Shown: piece after piece, positions 1-7,348 of the stretch | Layout: the number at the start of each line of letters is the position of its first letter | Numbering within the stretch: position 1 is the first letter of the stretch | Assembly (NCBI GenBank): GCA_035759745.1 | Contig: DASTUF010000070.1 | Location: forward strand, 1-25,088 | Origin: CAMLHP01 sp035759745 | GTDB lineage: Bacteria > Gemmatimonadota > Gemmatimonadetes > Gemmatimonadales > GWC2-71-9 | Reading direction: 5' to 3' | Length of the DNA stretch: 25,088 nt | Program-made: the position numbers and the translations under genes | Notes under the pieces: generated by a model | What the model was told of the DNA's origin: nothing | The model's input: the letters and a program-made list of their open reading frames with translations, nothing else | Database searches by the model: none

Positions 1-250
1 CCCGGAACGAGGCTGCGGCGATGGCGTAGGCGACCGGGTCAGCGCCCATGGTGAGGCCGCCGACACCAGTGGCGTCCCATCCCGCCTCACGGATGGCCTG
101 GAGGCCTGCGTCGCCAACCAGCACCTGACCCTCGGCGCTCATCGTGGTGCGGCGGCAATCGATGTAGTAAGTCGAGCGCGCACCCGAGGCGAGTACGAAG
201 CTCCCCATCTCGACACTGCGCTCGAGCAGGAGTGCTTCCAGCCGGGTCAC
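1..250 (-). CDS. pyrE: Orotate phosphoribosyltransferase, N-terminal part (runs off left edge)
   Basis: The minus strand from 250 encodes about 83 residues that read like the start of PyrE, which joins orotate to PRPP to make orotidine 5'-phosphate in de novo pyrimidine synthesis. Visible family features are the MGSFVLASGARSTYYIDCR segment (the usual G-x-F-x-L-x-SG-x-xS-xYY-D-R pattern near residues 15-33) and GGLTMGADPVAYAIA about 35 residues later. The C-terminal half with the PRPP-binding loop lies outside the window. The start is a GTG at 250-248 that overlaps the stop of the upstream kinase gene in a GTGA arrangement, which suggests translational coupling. An ordinary cytosolic enzyme is expected. 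The family call is firm; the start choice is good but not certain. Confidence 0.9.
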   Translation of the reverse strand, partial: MTRLEALLLERSVEMGSFVLASGARSTYYIDCRRTTMSAEGQVLVGDAGLQAIREAGWDATGVGGLTMGADPVAYAIAAASFR

Positions 251-1137
251 GAGCGCCCGAAGATGGTGGACAGAAAGCCCGCCTTCTTCTGGCCCGCGTC
301 CCGGGCGGCCGTGCAGAAGTCGGTAGTAAACTCGTCCACCGTAGCAGGACGTACCGAGAGATCTCGCGCCAGGCCGCGCATGACTACGGCCTCCAGCTGG
401 GGCGAAAAGCGCAGTCCGCGCACGGCCTGGTTCAGCGGAACCGGGTTCGTCGTTAGTAGTTGCTGGAACAACTCCCTGGGACTTTTGCCGGGGAAGGGAA
501 GCACTCCCGTCAGCAGGGAATAGGCGATCGTCGCCAGGCTGTACACGTCGGCCTGCTCGCCGACCAGCTCGCCCGAAAGTGTCTCCGGCGCCACGTACTG
601 GATGGTGCCCACGAAGAAGCCCGCTCGGGTGAGCCGCTCTTCGGGTGCCACCTCGGCATCGCGGGCGATGCCGAAGTCCAGCAGCTTGGCTTCCTGGGTG
701 GCCGGGTTGTACATGATGTTGGCCGGCTTCAGGTCCCGGTGGATGATCCCCACCGCGTGCGACGCCGACAGCGCGGCACCTATCTGCTCGACGATGTTGG
801 CGGCGACCGTGGGCGCCAGGTTGCCGGCCCGCTGCACGAAATTCGCGAGAGGTTCGCCCTCGGCCCACTCCAGCGCCAGGTAGTGCACCCCCTCGTCCTC
901 GCCGTTGTCGAGGGTCCGGACGATCTTGGGATGGTTGACGCGCTTGCCGAACTCCGCCTCGCGATGGAAGCGCTTCACCGCCACCGGATCCTGGGCCAGC
1001 CGGGGGCGCAGCACCTTGACCGCGGCAGTGCCACGATCGGGGTGCTCCGCGCGGTAGACGGTAGCCGTGCCCCCTTCGCCTATGTGCCGGACAAGCCGGT
1101 AACCGGCGATGGTACGACCCAGATGGTTCTCGCTCAT
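247..1137 (-). CDS. Serine/threonine protein kinase (PknB-like, kinase domain only)
   Basis: This is a 296-residue Hanks-type kinase. From the ATG at 1137 the visible motifs are the glycine loop GEGGTATVY (20-28), the ATP-anchoring lysine in AAVKVL (K41), a candidate helix-C glutamate (E60), HRDLKPAN with catalytic D135, DFG at 154-156, and an activation segment ending in APE. No transmembrane segment or PASTA, TPR or other sensor domain follows the catalytic core; the protein ends soon after it in a basic/hydrophobic tail (KKAGFLSTIFGRS). It is therefore probably a soluble kinase that needs partners for input. The open frame extends upstream to 1278, but that extension is arginine/proline-rich and overlaps the neighbouring promoter region, so I chose the ATG just before SENHLGRTIAGY. 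Its stop overlaps the pyrE start by 4 bases. Substrates cannot be read from the sequence. Confidence 0.92.
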   Translation of the reverse strand: MSENHLGRTIAGYRLVRHIGEGGTATVYRAEHPDRGTAAVKVLRPRLAQDPVAVKRFHREAEFGKRVNHPKIVRTLDNGEDEGVHYLALEWAEGEPLANFVQRAGNLAPTVAANIVEQIGAALSASHAVGIIHRDLKPANIMYNPATQEAKLLDFGIARDAEVAPEERLTRAGFFVGTIQYVAPETLSGELVGEQADVYSLATIAYSLLTGVLPFPGKSPRELFQQLLTTNPVPLNQAVRGLRFSPQLEAVVMRGLARDLSVRPATVDEFTTDFCTAARDAGQKKAGFLSTIFGRS

Positions 1138-1187
1138 CGCTGGCCAAGCTAAGGCTTGGAGGAAGCGCCAGCAAGCGCGCACTTGGC

Positions 1188-1217
1188 TTGACGCCCCCGG
1201 TTCAGGCGCGGTAGTGT
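1188..1217 (+). promoter_or_regulatory. Candidate sigma70-like promoter for the GWxTD lipoprotein gene
   Basis: TTGACG at 1188-1193 resembles a -35 box. It is followed by an 18-base spacer and TAGTGT at 1212-1217 as a weak -10. It lies in the 130-base divergent gap between the kinase gene (minus) and the lipoprotein gene (plus, ATG at 1268), so its position is sensible. The -10 match is poor. Confidence 0.35.
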
Positions 1218-1267
1218 ATGGCTGCCCACCCAGCGGCCGAGTCCTTCCCACGTTCCAGGACGAACGT

Positions 1268-2611
1268 ATGCCTCGCATCTGCTACGCGCTGCTCGCTGTC
1301 GGATTGCTCGCGGGTTGCGGCTCCTGGTCCCGCGTCGGGGCCGAGGCCGAGCGGCCGGCAGGAGAAGAGCTTACCGATATTCTCGACACCCGCGCCCTGT
1401 ACGACCGCATTGGTCGGCTCTCGGGTGACGAACCGCTGCCCTTCGTCGGCGAAGTCGCATTCGCTGCCAGCACAGGTGATTCGGTGCTGGCGCTGCTCGG
1501 CCTCTCGCTCCAGAACCGCGCGCTCAGCTTCCAGCGTGAGGGCGAAGGCTTCGTGGCCCGCTACCACGTGGATGTCAGTTTCACGCCGCCGACCGGCGCG
1601 CCGGTGACGCTCCGGCGGGACGAGGTGGTGCGGGTGGCTTCGTTTCAGGAGACCCAGCGCAGCGACGAGAGCATCATCTTCCAGCAGGCCTTCACCATGC
1701 CGCCGGGCACGTATCAACTGTCGGTCTCGCTGCGAGACCCCGCCAGCGGCAGCAGCTCGACGGCGGAGAAGTCGGTGGAGGCGCCTGATTTCGCTCCCGG
1801 CACCACGACCGCTCCGCTCCTGGTGTACGAGGCACGCGGCCGCGGCCGCCTGGAGGACACGCTGACGCTGGTGCTCAACCCCCGCGGCTCGGTCCTGTTC
1901 GGCTCGGACACGCTGCTTGCCTACATCGAAGGGTATGCGTTTCCCGGTCCGGCCAGCGTTCCGGTCGAGATCCGGGATGAGCGTGACAGTATCATCCTGC
2001 GCGAGTCGCTCCGGTTCGAGGGTGGTTCGCCCGTGGAGAGCCAGGTGCTCAAGTTCAGACCCGACAGCACTGCGCTTGGCGTGCTGCGCGTCGCGGTAGG
2101 CGAGGGCACGACCGAGCGGAGCAGCACCGCGCTGGTGTCGTTCTCGCATGCGTGGGTAGTGACGAACTACGTGGAAATGACGGAGCTGCTCCGGTACTTC
2201 GGCGAGGACCGGATGCTCGACTCCATCCGCAACGCCAGTTCGGCTCAGCGGCCCGAGCTATGGTCGGTGTTCTGGCAGGAGTCCGATCCCGACCCCTCCA
2301 CGCCCGAGAACGAAGCGATCAACAACTACTTCGCGCGGCTCACCCTCGCGAACCAGCGCTTCCGCGGTGAGGGCGTGCCGGGATGGCGGACCGACCGCGG
2401 CGAGGTGTTCATCACCCTGGGCGAGCCGGACGAGACCTTCGAGAACTCCCCGGGGCAGGTGGGTGGCCGGGTGCTGCGGTGGAACTACCTCAACCTGCGC
2501 GCCAGCTTCTTCTTCGTGGACGAGACCAGCTTCGGGCGCTTCCGGCTGACGCCGTCCTCGCGATCCGAACTGGAGCGCATCCGGGCCCGGTTGCGGCGCG
2601 CGGCCGACTAG
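1268..2611 (+). CDS. GWxTD domain-containing lipoprotein
   Basis: This 447-residue protein begins with a lipoprotein signal: MPRICYALLAVGLLAGC places a lipobox (LLAGC) at residues 13-17, with Cys17 as the expected lipidated residue, so it is probably anchored in an envelope membrane facing the periplasm. Near the C-terminus the motif GWRTD (372-376) is followed by RGEVFITLGEPDE, and then a WNYLNLRASFFFVDE strand-rich segment. This is the signature of the GWxTD domain family found in Bacteroidetes, Acidobacteria and Gemmatimonadetes. The middle portion is rich in beta-strand-like alternation and resembles an Ig-like or carrier domain, but I cannot name it. The biochemical role of the family is not established. 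The frame is open further upstream to 1109, but only the ATG at 1268 gives a signal peptide. Confidence 0.88.
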   Translation: MPRICYALLAVGLLAGCGSWSRVGAEAERPAGEELTDILDTRALYDRIGRLSGDEPLPFVGEVAFAASTGDSVLALLGLSLQNRALSFQREGEGFVARYHVDVSFTPPTGAPVTLRRDEVVRVASFQETQRSDESIIFQQAFTMPPGTYQLSVSLRDPASGSSSTAEKSVEAPDFAPGTTTAPLLVYEARGRGRLEDTLTLVLNPRGSVLFGSDTLLAYIEGYAFPGPASVPVEIRDERDSIILRESLRFEGGSPVESQVLKFRPDSTALGVLRVAVGEGTTERSSTALVSFSHAWVVTNYVEMTELLRYFGEDRMLDSIRNASSAQRPELWSVFWQESDPDPSTPENEAINNYFARLTLANQRFRGEGVPGWRTDRGEVFITLGEPDETFENSPGQVGGRVLRWNYLNLRASFFFVDETSFGRFRLTPSSRSELERIRARLRRAAD

Positions 2612-2616
2612 GCCGC

Positions 2617-2690
2617 GAGTTGAGCGTTGAGAGTTATGAGTCACGAGACGGAGGTTGACTCTCGACTCTCAACTCTCAACTCTTGACTCC
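2617..2690. repeat. Palindromic 7-mer-repeat element (GAGAGTY type), copy 1
   Basis: The left arm begins at 2617 (GAGTTGAGcGTTGAGAGTT) and the right arm ends near 2690 (GACTCTCAACTCTCAACTC plus TTGACTC). The right arm is the near-complement of the left, with arms of roughly 26 bases and a loop of about 14. Each arm is a run of degenerate 7-mers. The element starts 6 bases after the stop of the lipoprotein gene and ends 1 base before the ATG of polA, filling the whole gap. There is no T-run typical of an intrinsic terminator. It belongs to the same sequence type as the element at 7274-7348. Confidence 0.8.
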
Positions 2691-2691
2691 C

Positions 2692-5493
2692 ATGCCAAAC
2701 TCCCGACCCCATCTTTACCTTATAGACGGCTACGCCCTCCTGTACCGGGCGTTTTTTGCCTTGATCTCGCGGCCGCTGCGCAACTCGCGCGGCGAGAACA
2801 CCTCGGCCGTCTGGGGCGTCGTCAACTTCCTTCTCAGGCTCCAGCAGAAGTACAGGCCGGACTACGTCGGCTGGGTTCACGACATGGGCACGTCGTTCCG
2901 GGAGGAGCGGTACCCGGAGTACAAGTCGACCCGCGAGAAGCTGGACGAGGAGCTCCAGGCCGATTTCGACCGTGCGGTGGAGCGCACCGGCGAGCTGCTC
3001 GCGGCGCTGGGCATCCCGCTCCTGGGCGTGCCGGGCTACGAGGCGGACGACGTGATCGGCACGCTGGCCACGCAGGCGGCGGGGCAGGGGCTCACCGCGG
3101 TGATCGTATCGGGCGACAAGGATTTCTACCAGCTGATCGGGCCCGGGGTCGCGCTGCTCAATCCGGGACGGGGCGGCCCGGCCGGCGTGGATGAGACCTG
3201 GGTGGACGAGTCCAATGCGGCGGAGCGTCTGGGCGTGCCCCCCTCACAGGTGATCGACTACCTGGCGCTTGTGGGCGACACCAGCGACAACGTGCCGGGC
3301 GTGAAGGGCATCGGCGCGAAGGGCGCCCAGCAGCTGCTCACCGAGTACGGCGACCTCGAGTCGCTGCTGGCGCGCGCGGCCGACATCCCCGGCAAGCGTG
3401 CCCGCGAGGCACTCCTCAACCAGGCCGAAAGCGCCCGCCTCTCGCAGGAACTGGTCACCATCCAGCGCAACGTGCCGATTGCGCTGGACCTCGACGCGAT
3501 GGCGCCACGTGAGCCCGATCGGCGGCGGCTGGTGGCGCTGCTCAGCGAGCTGGAGTTCTACTCGCTGGTGAAGCGGTTCGAGACTACCGGTCACGAGGCT
3601 GAACAGGGCGGGGAAGAGGTGCCTGGCGGTCAAGCTGTGCAGGGCGGTTGCGACGTAGTGACCCTGGACAATGTCGCCGAGCTGCCGGCCCTGGTGGAGC
3701 GACTGCGGGCGGCGCCGATGGTAGCGCTTGATACCGAGACTTCGTCGCTCGAGCCCCGCAGGGCCGACCTGATCGGGCTCTCCTTCGCCATCTCGCCGTC
3801 GGAGGCGTGGTATCTGCCATTCGGTCACCGGGCACCGGCGGCGACGCTGATGGACGCAGCGGATACTCCTGCGGTGGTCACCAATCTTCCGCCGCTGCTC
3901 GATCCCGCGCTCGCCGGTGTGCGCGACCTGCTCACCGATCCCGCAGTGCCCAAGGCCGGTCACAACATCAAGTACGACTGGCAGGTGCTGCGCCGGGCCG
4001 GGGTCGAGCTGGCGGGCGTCGCGTACGACTCCATGCTGGCGAGTTTCGTCATCGATCCCGGCAAGCGTTCGCATGCGATCGACACGCTGGCGCTCGAGCA
4101 TTTCGGCTCCCGGATGACGACGTACCAGGAACTGGTGGGGAAGGGGAAAGCCGAGATCGCGTTCGCCGAAGTGACGGTTGCCCGGGCCGCGGCGTACTGC
4201 GGTGCCGACAGCGCCACGGTGCTGTCGCTCCGCGAGGCGATGGCTGATCAGCTGGCCGCGACCAGCATGGAGCGGCTGCTGGCCGAGGTGGAGATGCCGC
4301 TGGTGCCGGTGCTGGTGGACATGGAGTGGGACGGGATTCGGATCGACCAGCCGCTGTTCGCCCAGCTGGCACAAGAGCTGGGCGACGACCTCGCCCGGCT
4401 GGAGCGCGAGATCGGCGAGCTCGCCGGCGTGGAGCTCAACATCAACTCGCCCCGGCAGCTGGCGCAGGTGCTGTTCGAGAAGGAAGGCATGCCGGTGCTG
4501 AAGAAGACCAAGACCGGTCCCAGCACTGACGCCGATGTGCTGGAGCAGCTCGCCGAGATGGGACACACGCTGCCCCGGCGGATCCTGGAATACCGTGAAC
4601 TGCAGAAGCTCAAGAGCACCTACGTGGATACCCTGCCCGCCACCGTCAATCCGGAGACCGGCCGCATTCATACCAGCTTCAACCAGACCGGTGCCGCCAC
4701 CGGGCGGCTCTCCTCCAGCGATCCCAACCTGCAGAACATTCCCGTCCGCACGCCCCGGGGCGAGGCCATTCGCCGCGGCTTCATTCCTGCCGATGGGTGC
4801 GTCTTCCTGGTGGCCGACTACTCCCAGATCGAGCTGCGGCTGATGGCGCACCTCTCAGGTGATGAAGCGTTCGTTGAAGCGTTCCGACAGGGCGGTGACA
4901 TCCACCGGCAGACGGCATCGGTGATCTTTGGCGTCCCGGTGGACGAGGTGACCTCGGAGATGCGCGGCCGGGCCAAGACCATCAATTTCGCGACCATCTA
5001 CGGCCAGGGAGCCTTCTCGCTGGCGCGGGCGCTGGGCATCGCCCAGGACGAAGCCAAGGCGTTCATTCAGGACTACTTCACTCGCTTCGCCGGGGTGAGG
5101 ACATTCCTCACGGCCCAGGTGGAGCTGGCGCGCCAGCAGGGATTTGTCGAGACCATCTCCGGCCGGCGCCGGTACATTCCGGAGATCAAGGACCGCAATT
5201 TCAACGTGCGCGCATACGGTGAGCGGCTGGCGCAGAACTCGCCCCTCCAGGGTTCGGCTGCGGACTTGATCAAGCTGGCCATGTCGGCCATTCATCGCGC
5301 GCTCGCCGCCGAGCGGCTTTCCAGCAGGATGCTGCTGCAGGTGCACGACGAACTGGTCTTCGAGGTGCCCGGCCCCGAGCTCGACCGGATGAGCGAACTG
5401 GTGCGCGACTGCATGGAATCCGCCGCCGCCTTGCGGGTGCCGCTGGTGGTGGATATCGGCACCGGCCCCAACTGGCTCGACGCCAAACACTGA
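2692..5493 (+). CDS. polA: DNA polymerase I
   Basis: This 933-residue protein matches full-length bacterial Pol I in size and order of domains. The N-terminal 5'-3' exonuclease shows YRAFFAL, EADDVIGTLA, GDKDFYQLIG and GDTSDNVPGVKGIG. The middle 3'-5' exonuclease keeps its acidic residues: DTETS (D347, E349), HNIKYD, and YCGAD, so proofreading is probably active, unlike in Taq-type enzymes. The polymerase domain has motif A VADYSQIELR (D709), motif B with RGRAKTINFATIYGQG, and motif C VHDE (D886). It acts in repair and Okazaki-fragment processing. I chose the ATG at 2692; a TTG 9 bases upstream lies inside the repeat element and is less likely. No Shine-Dalgarno sequence is visible because the repeat occupies the leader. 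Confidence 0.97.
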   Translation: MPNSRPHLYLIDGYALLYRAFFALISRPLRNSRGENTSAVWGVVNFLLRLQQKYRPDYVGWVHDMGTSFREERYPEYKSTREKLDEELQADFDRAVERTGELLAALGIPLLGVPGYEADDVIGTLATQAAGQGLTAVIVSGDKDFYQLIGPGVALLNPGRGGPAGVDETWVDESNAAERLGVPPSQVIDYLALVGDTSDNVPGVKGIGAKGAQQLLTEYGDLESLLARAADIPGKRAREALLNQAESARLSQELVTIQRNVPIALDLDAMAPREPDRRRLVALLSELEFYSLVKRFETTGHEAEQGGEEVPGGQAVQGGCDVVTLDNVAELPALVERLRAAPMVALDTETSSLEPRRADLIGLSFAISPSEAWYLPFGHRAPAATLMDAADTPAVVTNLPPLLDPALAGVRDLLTDPAVPKAGHNIKYDWQVLRRAGVELAGVAYDSMLASFVIDPGKRSHAIDTLALEHFGSRMTTYQELVGKGKAEIAFAEVTVARAAAYCGADSATVLSLREAMADQLAATSMERLLAEVEMPLVPVLVDMEWDGIRIDQPLFAQLAQELGDDLARLEREIGELAGVELNINSPRQLAQVLFEKEGMPVLKKTKTGPSTDADVLEQLAEMGHTLPRRILEYRELQKLKSTYVDTLPATVNPETGRIHTSFNQTGAATGRLSSSDPNLQNIPVRTPRGEAIRRGFIPADGCVFLVADYSQIELRLMAHLSGDEAFVEAFRQGGDIHRQTASVIFGVPVDEVTSEMRGRAKTINFATIYGQGAFSLARALGIAQDEAKAFIQDYFTRFAGVRTFLTAQVELARQQGFVETISGRRRYIPEIKDRNFNVRAYGERLAQNSPLQGSAADLIKLAMSAIHRALAAERLSSRMLLQVHDELVFEVPGPELDRMSELVRDCMESAAALRVPLVVDIGTGPNWLDAKH

Positions 5494-5498
5494 GAGGC

Positions 5499-6788
5499 AT
5501 GATGGTTGTTGCGGTACTCCTGCTGCTGACGTTGCTCACCGGAGGTGCCCTGTTCACTGTCGCGCACGGTCAGTCGTACCCCCCCGTGCCTACGTCGCGA
5601 ATCCGGGTTTTCGTTGATTGCCCCCAGACCAGGTGCGATCTGGACTACTTCCGGCGGGAGATCGCCTTCGTGGACTACGTCCGCGATCGCAACGATGCCC
5701 AGGTGCACGTGCTGGTCACCGAGGAATCCACCGGTGGCGGGGGCAACGCCTACACCGCGTCATTCATCGGCCTGGGCCGGTTCGCCGGACGGGTGGACAC
5801 CCTCAGTTTCTTTGCGCCCGACGCGGCCACGGATGACGAAGTGCGCTTCGGGCTGGCCCGGATTTTCAGGCTCGGGCTGGTTTCCTTCGTCGCGGGCACG
5901 CCTGAAGCCGACCGCATTACCATCAGCTACGAGGCACCATCGGACGACGCGGCGCGCCCCGCCACACCCACAGCGGATCCGTGGAATTTCTGGGTCTTCG
6001 AGGTGGATGGCGAGACCTATCTCAGCGGCGAGTCGAGCTACCGCAACGTGGATCTCGGTGGGGGCATCTCTGCGCGGCGCACCACCGACGCACTCAAGCT
6101 CGGGCTCTCCCTCGACGGCAATTACGAACGCAGCAGCTTCGACCTGGACAGCGTCACCACGGTCACCAGCACCCAGGAGAGTTACGGGGCCAGCGCCTTC
6201 GCGGTGAAGAGCCTGGGTCCGCATTGGGGGGCCCGGGCGTCGGTCGGGGCCAACCGGTCGTCCCACGACAACCGGAAACTGGGACTGCGTGCGGGTGCCG
6301 GGCTCGAGTACGATGTCTTCCCGTACACCGAGTCGGCTCGGCGGCTGCTGACCGTGCGCTACGAGATCGGCGCCAATCATTTCGGGTACGACGAGGCAAC
6401 CATCTTCGGCGTGATGGACGAGACCGTGCTGGACCACGAGCTGGAGGTCTCACTGGACGCCATCCAGCCATGGGGAGAGACCGGCATCGGCTTGCGGGGC
6501 CGCCAGTATCTGGACGACCTGGGCAAGACGTCGTTGCGGTTCTTCGGTGATGTCGAGGTGCGGGTCGTGCGGGGGCTCTCGCTCGAGCTGGATGGCAGCA
6601 TCTCGCGCATTCGCGACCAGCGCTACCTTCCGGCAGGGGGCCTGACGCCGGAGGAGATCCTGCTCCGGCAGCGGGACGTGGCCACCGACTATCGCTACGA
6701 GGTCTCGTTGGGATTCAGCTACAGCTTCGGGTCGATCTACAACAACGTGGTCAACCGGAGATTCGGCGATGGAGACATATCCTTCTGA
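5499..6788 (+). CDS. Predicted outer-membrane beta-barrel protein
   Basis: This 429-residue protein has an N-terminal hydrophobic signal (MMVVAVLLLLTLL) with a probable cleavage near AHG/QS (residues 23-25). The first 130 residues after it contain a soluble segment (RIRVFVDCPQTRCDLDYFRREI, VHVLVTEEST) of unknown fold. From about residue 170 onward the sequence alternates polar and hydrophobic residues in strand-like blocks (GGISARRTTDALKLGLSLDG, RLLTVRYEIGANH, TGIGLRGRQYL), and it ends in Phe, as barrel proteins inserted by BamA usually do. I do not recognise a named family or a ligand. It begins 5 bases after the polA stop, with GAGAGG overlapping that stop as a ribosome-binding site; ATG codons at 5499 and 5502 are both possible. 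Its 3' end overlaps the next gene by 20 bases. Confidence 0.75.
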   Translation: MMVVAVLLLLTLLTGGALFTVAHGQSYPPVPTSRIRVFVDCPQTRCDLDYFRREIAFVDYVRDRNDAQVHVLVTEESTGGGGNAYTASFIGLGRFAGRVDTLSFFAPDAATDDEVRFGLARIFRLGLVSFVAGTPEADRITISYEAPSDDAARPATPTADPWNFWVFEVDGETYLSGESSYRNVDLGGGISARRTTDALKLGLSLDGNYERSSFDLDSVTTVTSTQESYGASAFAVKSLGPHWGARASVGANRSSHDNRKLGLRAGAGLEYDVFPYTESARRLLTVRYEIGANHFGYDEATIFGVMDETVLDHELEVSLDAIQPWGETGIGLRGRQYLDDLGKTSLRFFGDVEVRVVRGLSLELDGSISRIRDQRYLPAGGLTPEEILLRQRDVATDYRYEVSLGFSYSFGSIYNNVVNRRFGDGDISF

Positions 6789-7266
6789 CGCTGCGCCCGC
6801 CGAGGCGCCGCGCTATCGCAGCAGCGACCCGGCGGGCGTCGAGACACCGTGGGCGTCGCTCGACGCGCTGCTGGACGCGCTCGAAGCCGGCCAGCTCGAT
6901 GCGGACGACTACGTGTACGACCGCACCCGCCAGGCCTGGCAGCGCATCCAGCGGCATGACGGCCTCGTGGCGGCCTGGGACCAGCGCATGGGCTACCGGC
7001 CGCCCGAGGAACGGCGGCTGATCAGTTCGGCTCGCCGCCAGTCCGCCGGCTTCCCTTCTCTCCTGCCCGACGGCGTTACGCCGGTCGGGGTCCCGGCGCT
7101 CGACCGCGCCGAAGCGCACCGACGCGCCACCCGTGCCCCGGAAGATATGCCCGAAGTCCGGCGCACCGTCGCGGCCCTGGAAGTGTTGTTCGTGACGGTG
7201 GTGCTGGGGCTGCTGGCGGTGGGGCTGGTGCTGGGGCTGCGAGGCGTCGGAGCCATGCTGGAGTAG
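6769..7266 (+). CDS. Small tail-anchored protein with a GYF_2-like N-terminal module
   Basis: This 165-residue protein starts inside the end of the barrel-protein gene (20-base overlap), so the two are almost certainly co-transcribed. Residues 27-70 (PWASLDALLDALEAGQLDAD, then YVYDRTRQAWQRI) resemble the GYF_2/DUF4339 pattern in which a short region sets out a tunable module followed by a conserved Trp. This is my reading of the pattern, not a firm match. A charged, proline-containing linker follows. Residues 137-157 (LEVLFVTVVLGLLAVGLVLGL) form one membrane span almost at the C-terminus, so most of the protein should face the cytoplasm. No enzymatic motif is present. A membrane adaptor or scaffold is possible. 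Confidence 0.65.
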   Translation: METYPSDAAPAEAPRYRSSDPAGVETPWASLDALLDALEAGQLDADDYVYDRTRQAWQRIQRHDGLVAAWDQRMGYRPPEERRLISSARRQSAGFPSLLPDGVTPVGVPALDRAEAHRRATRAPEDMPEVRRTVAALEVLFVTVVLGLLAVGLVLGLRGVGAMLE

Positions 7267-7273
7267 AAGCACT

Positions 7274-7348
7274 GAGTTGAGAGTCAAGAGTTGAGAGTCA
7301 AGAGTCAGGTCTCAACTCTTAACTCTCGACTCTTGACTCTTGACTCTC
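7274..7348. repeat. Palindromic 7-mer-repeat element (GAGAGTY type), copy 2
   Basis: The left arm from 7274 reads as 7-mers of the form GAGAGTY/AAGAGTY. The right arm to 7348 reads AACTCTT/AACTCTC/GACTCTT units, the inverted complement, with a very short loop near 7310. It starts 8 bases after the stop of the plus-strand tail-anchored gene and overlaps the 3' end of the minus-strand exporter gene, supplying its last 11 codons and its stop. It sits at a convergent gene end, which would suit a bidirectional 3'-end structure, though no T-run is present. Confidence 0.85.

Noticed and set aside
3244..4851. A 535-codon open frame antisense to polA
   Set aside because: It lies wholly inside polA, whose motifs are unmistakable. 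Its translation is rich in His, Arg, Gln and Gly with no recognisable domain, typical of an antisense frame in GC-rich DNA.
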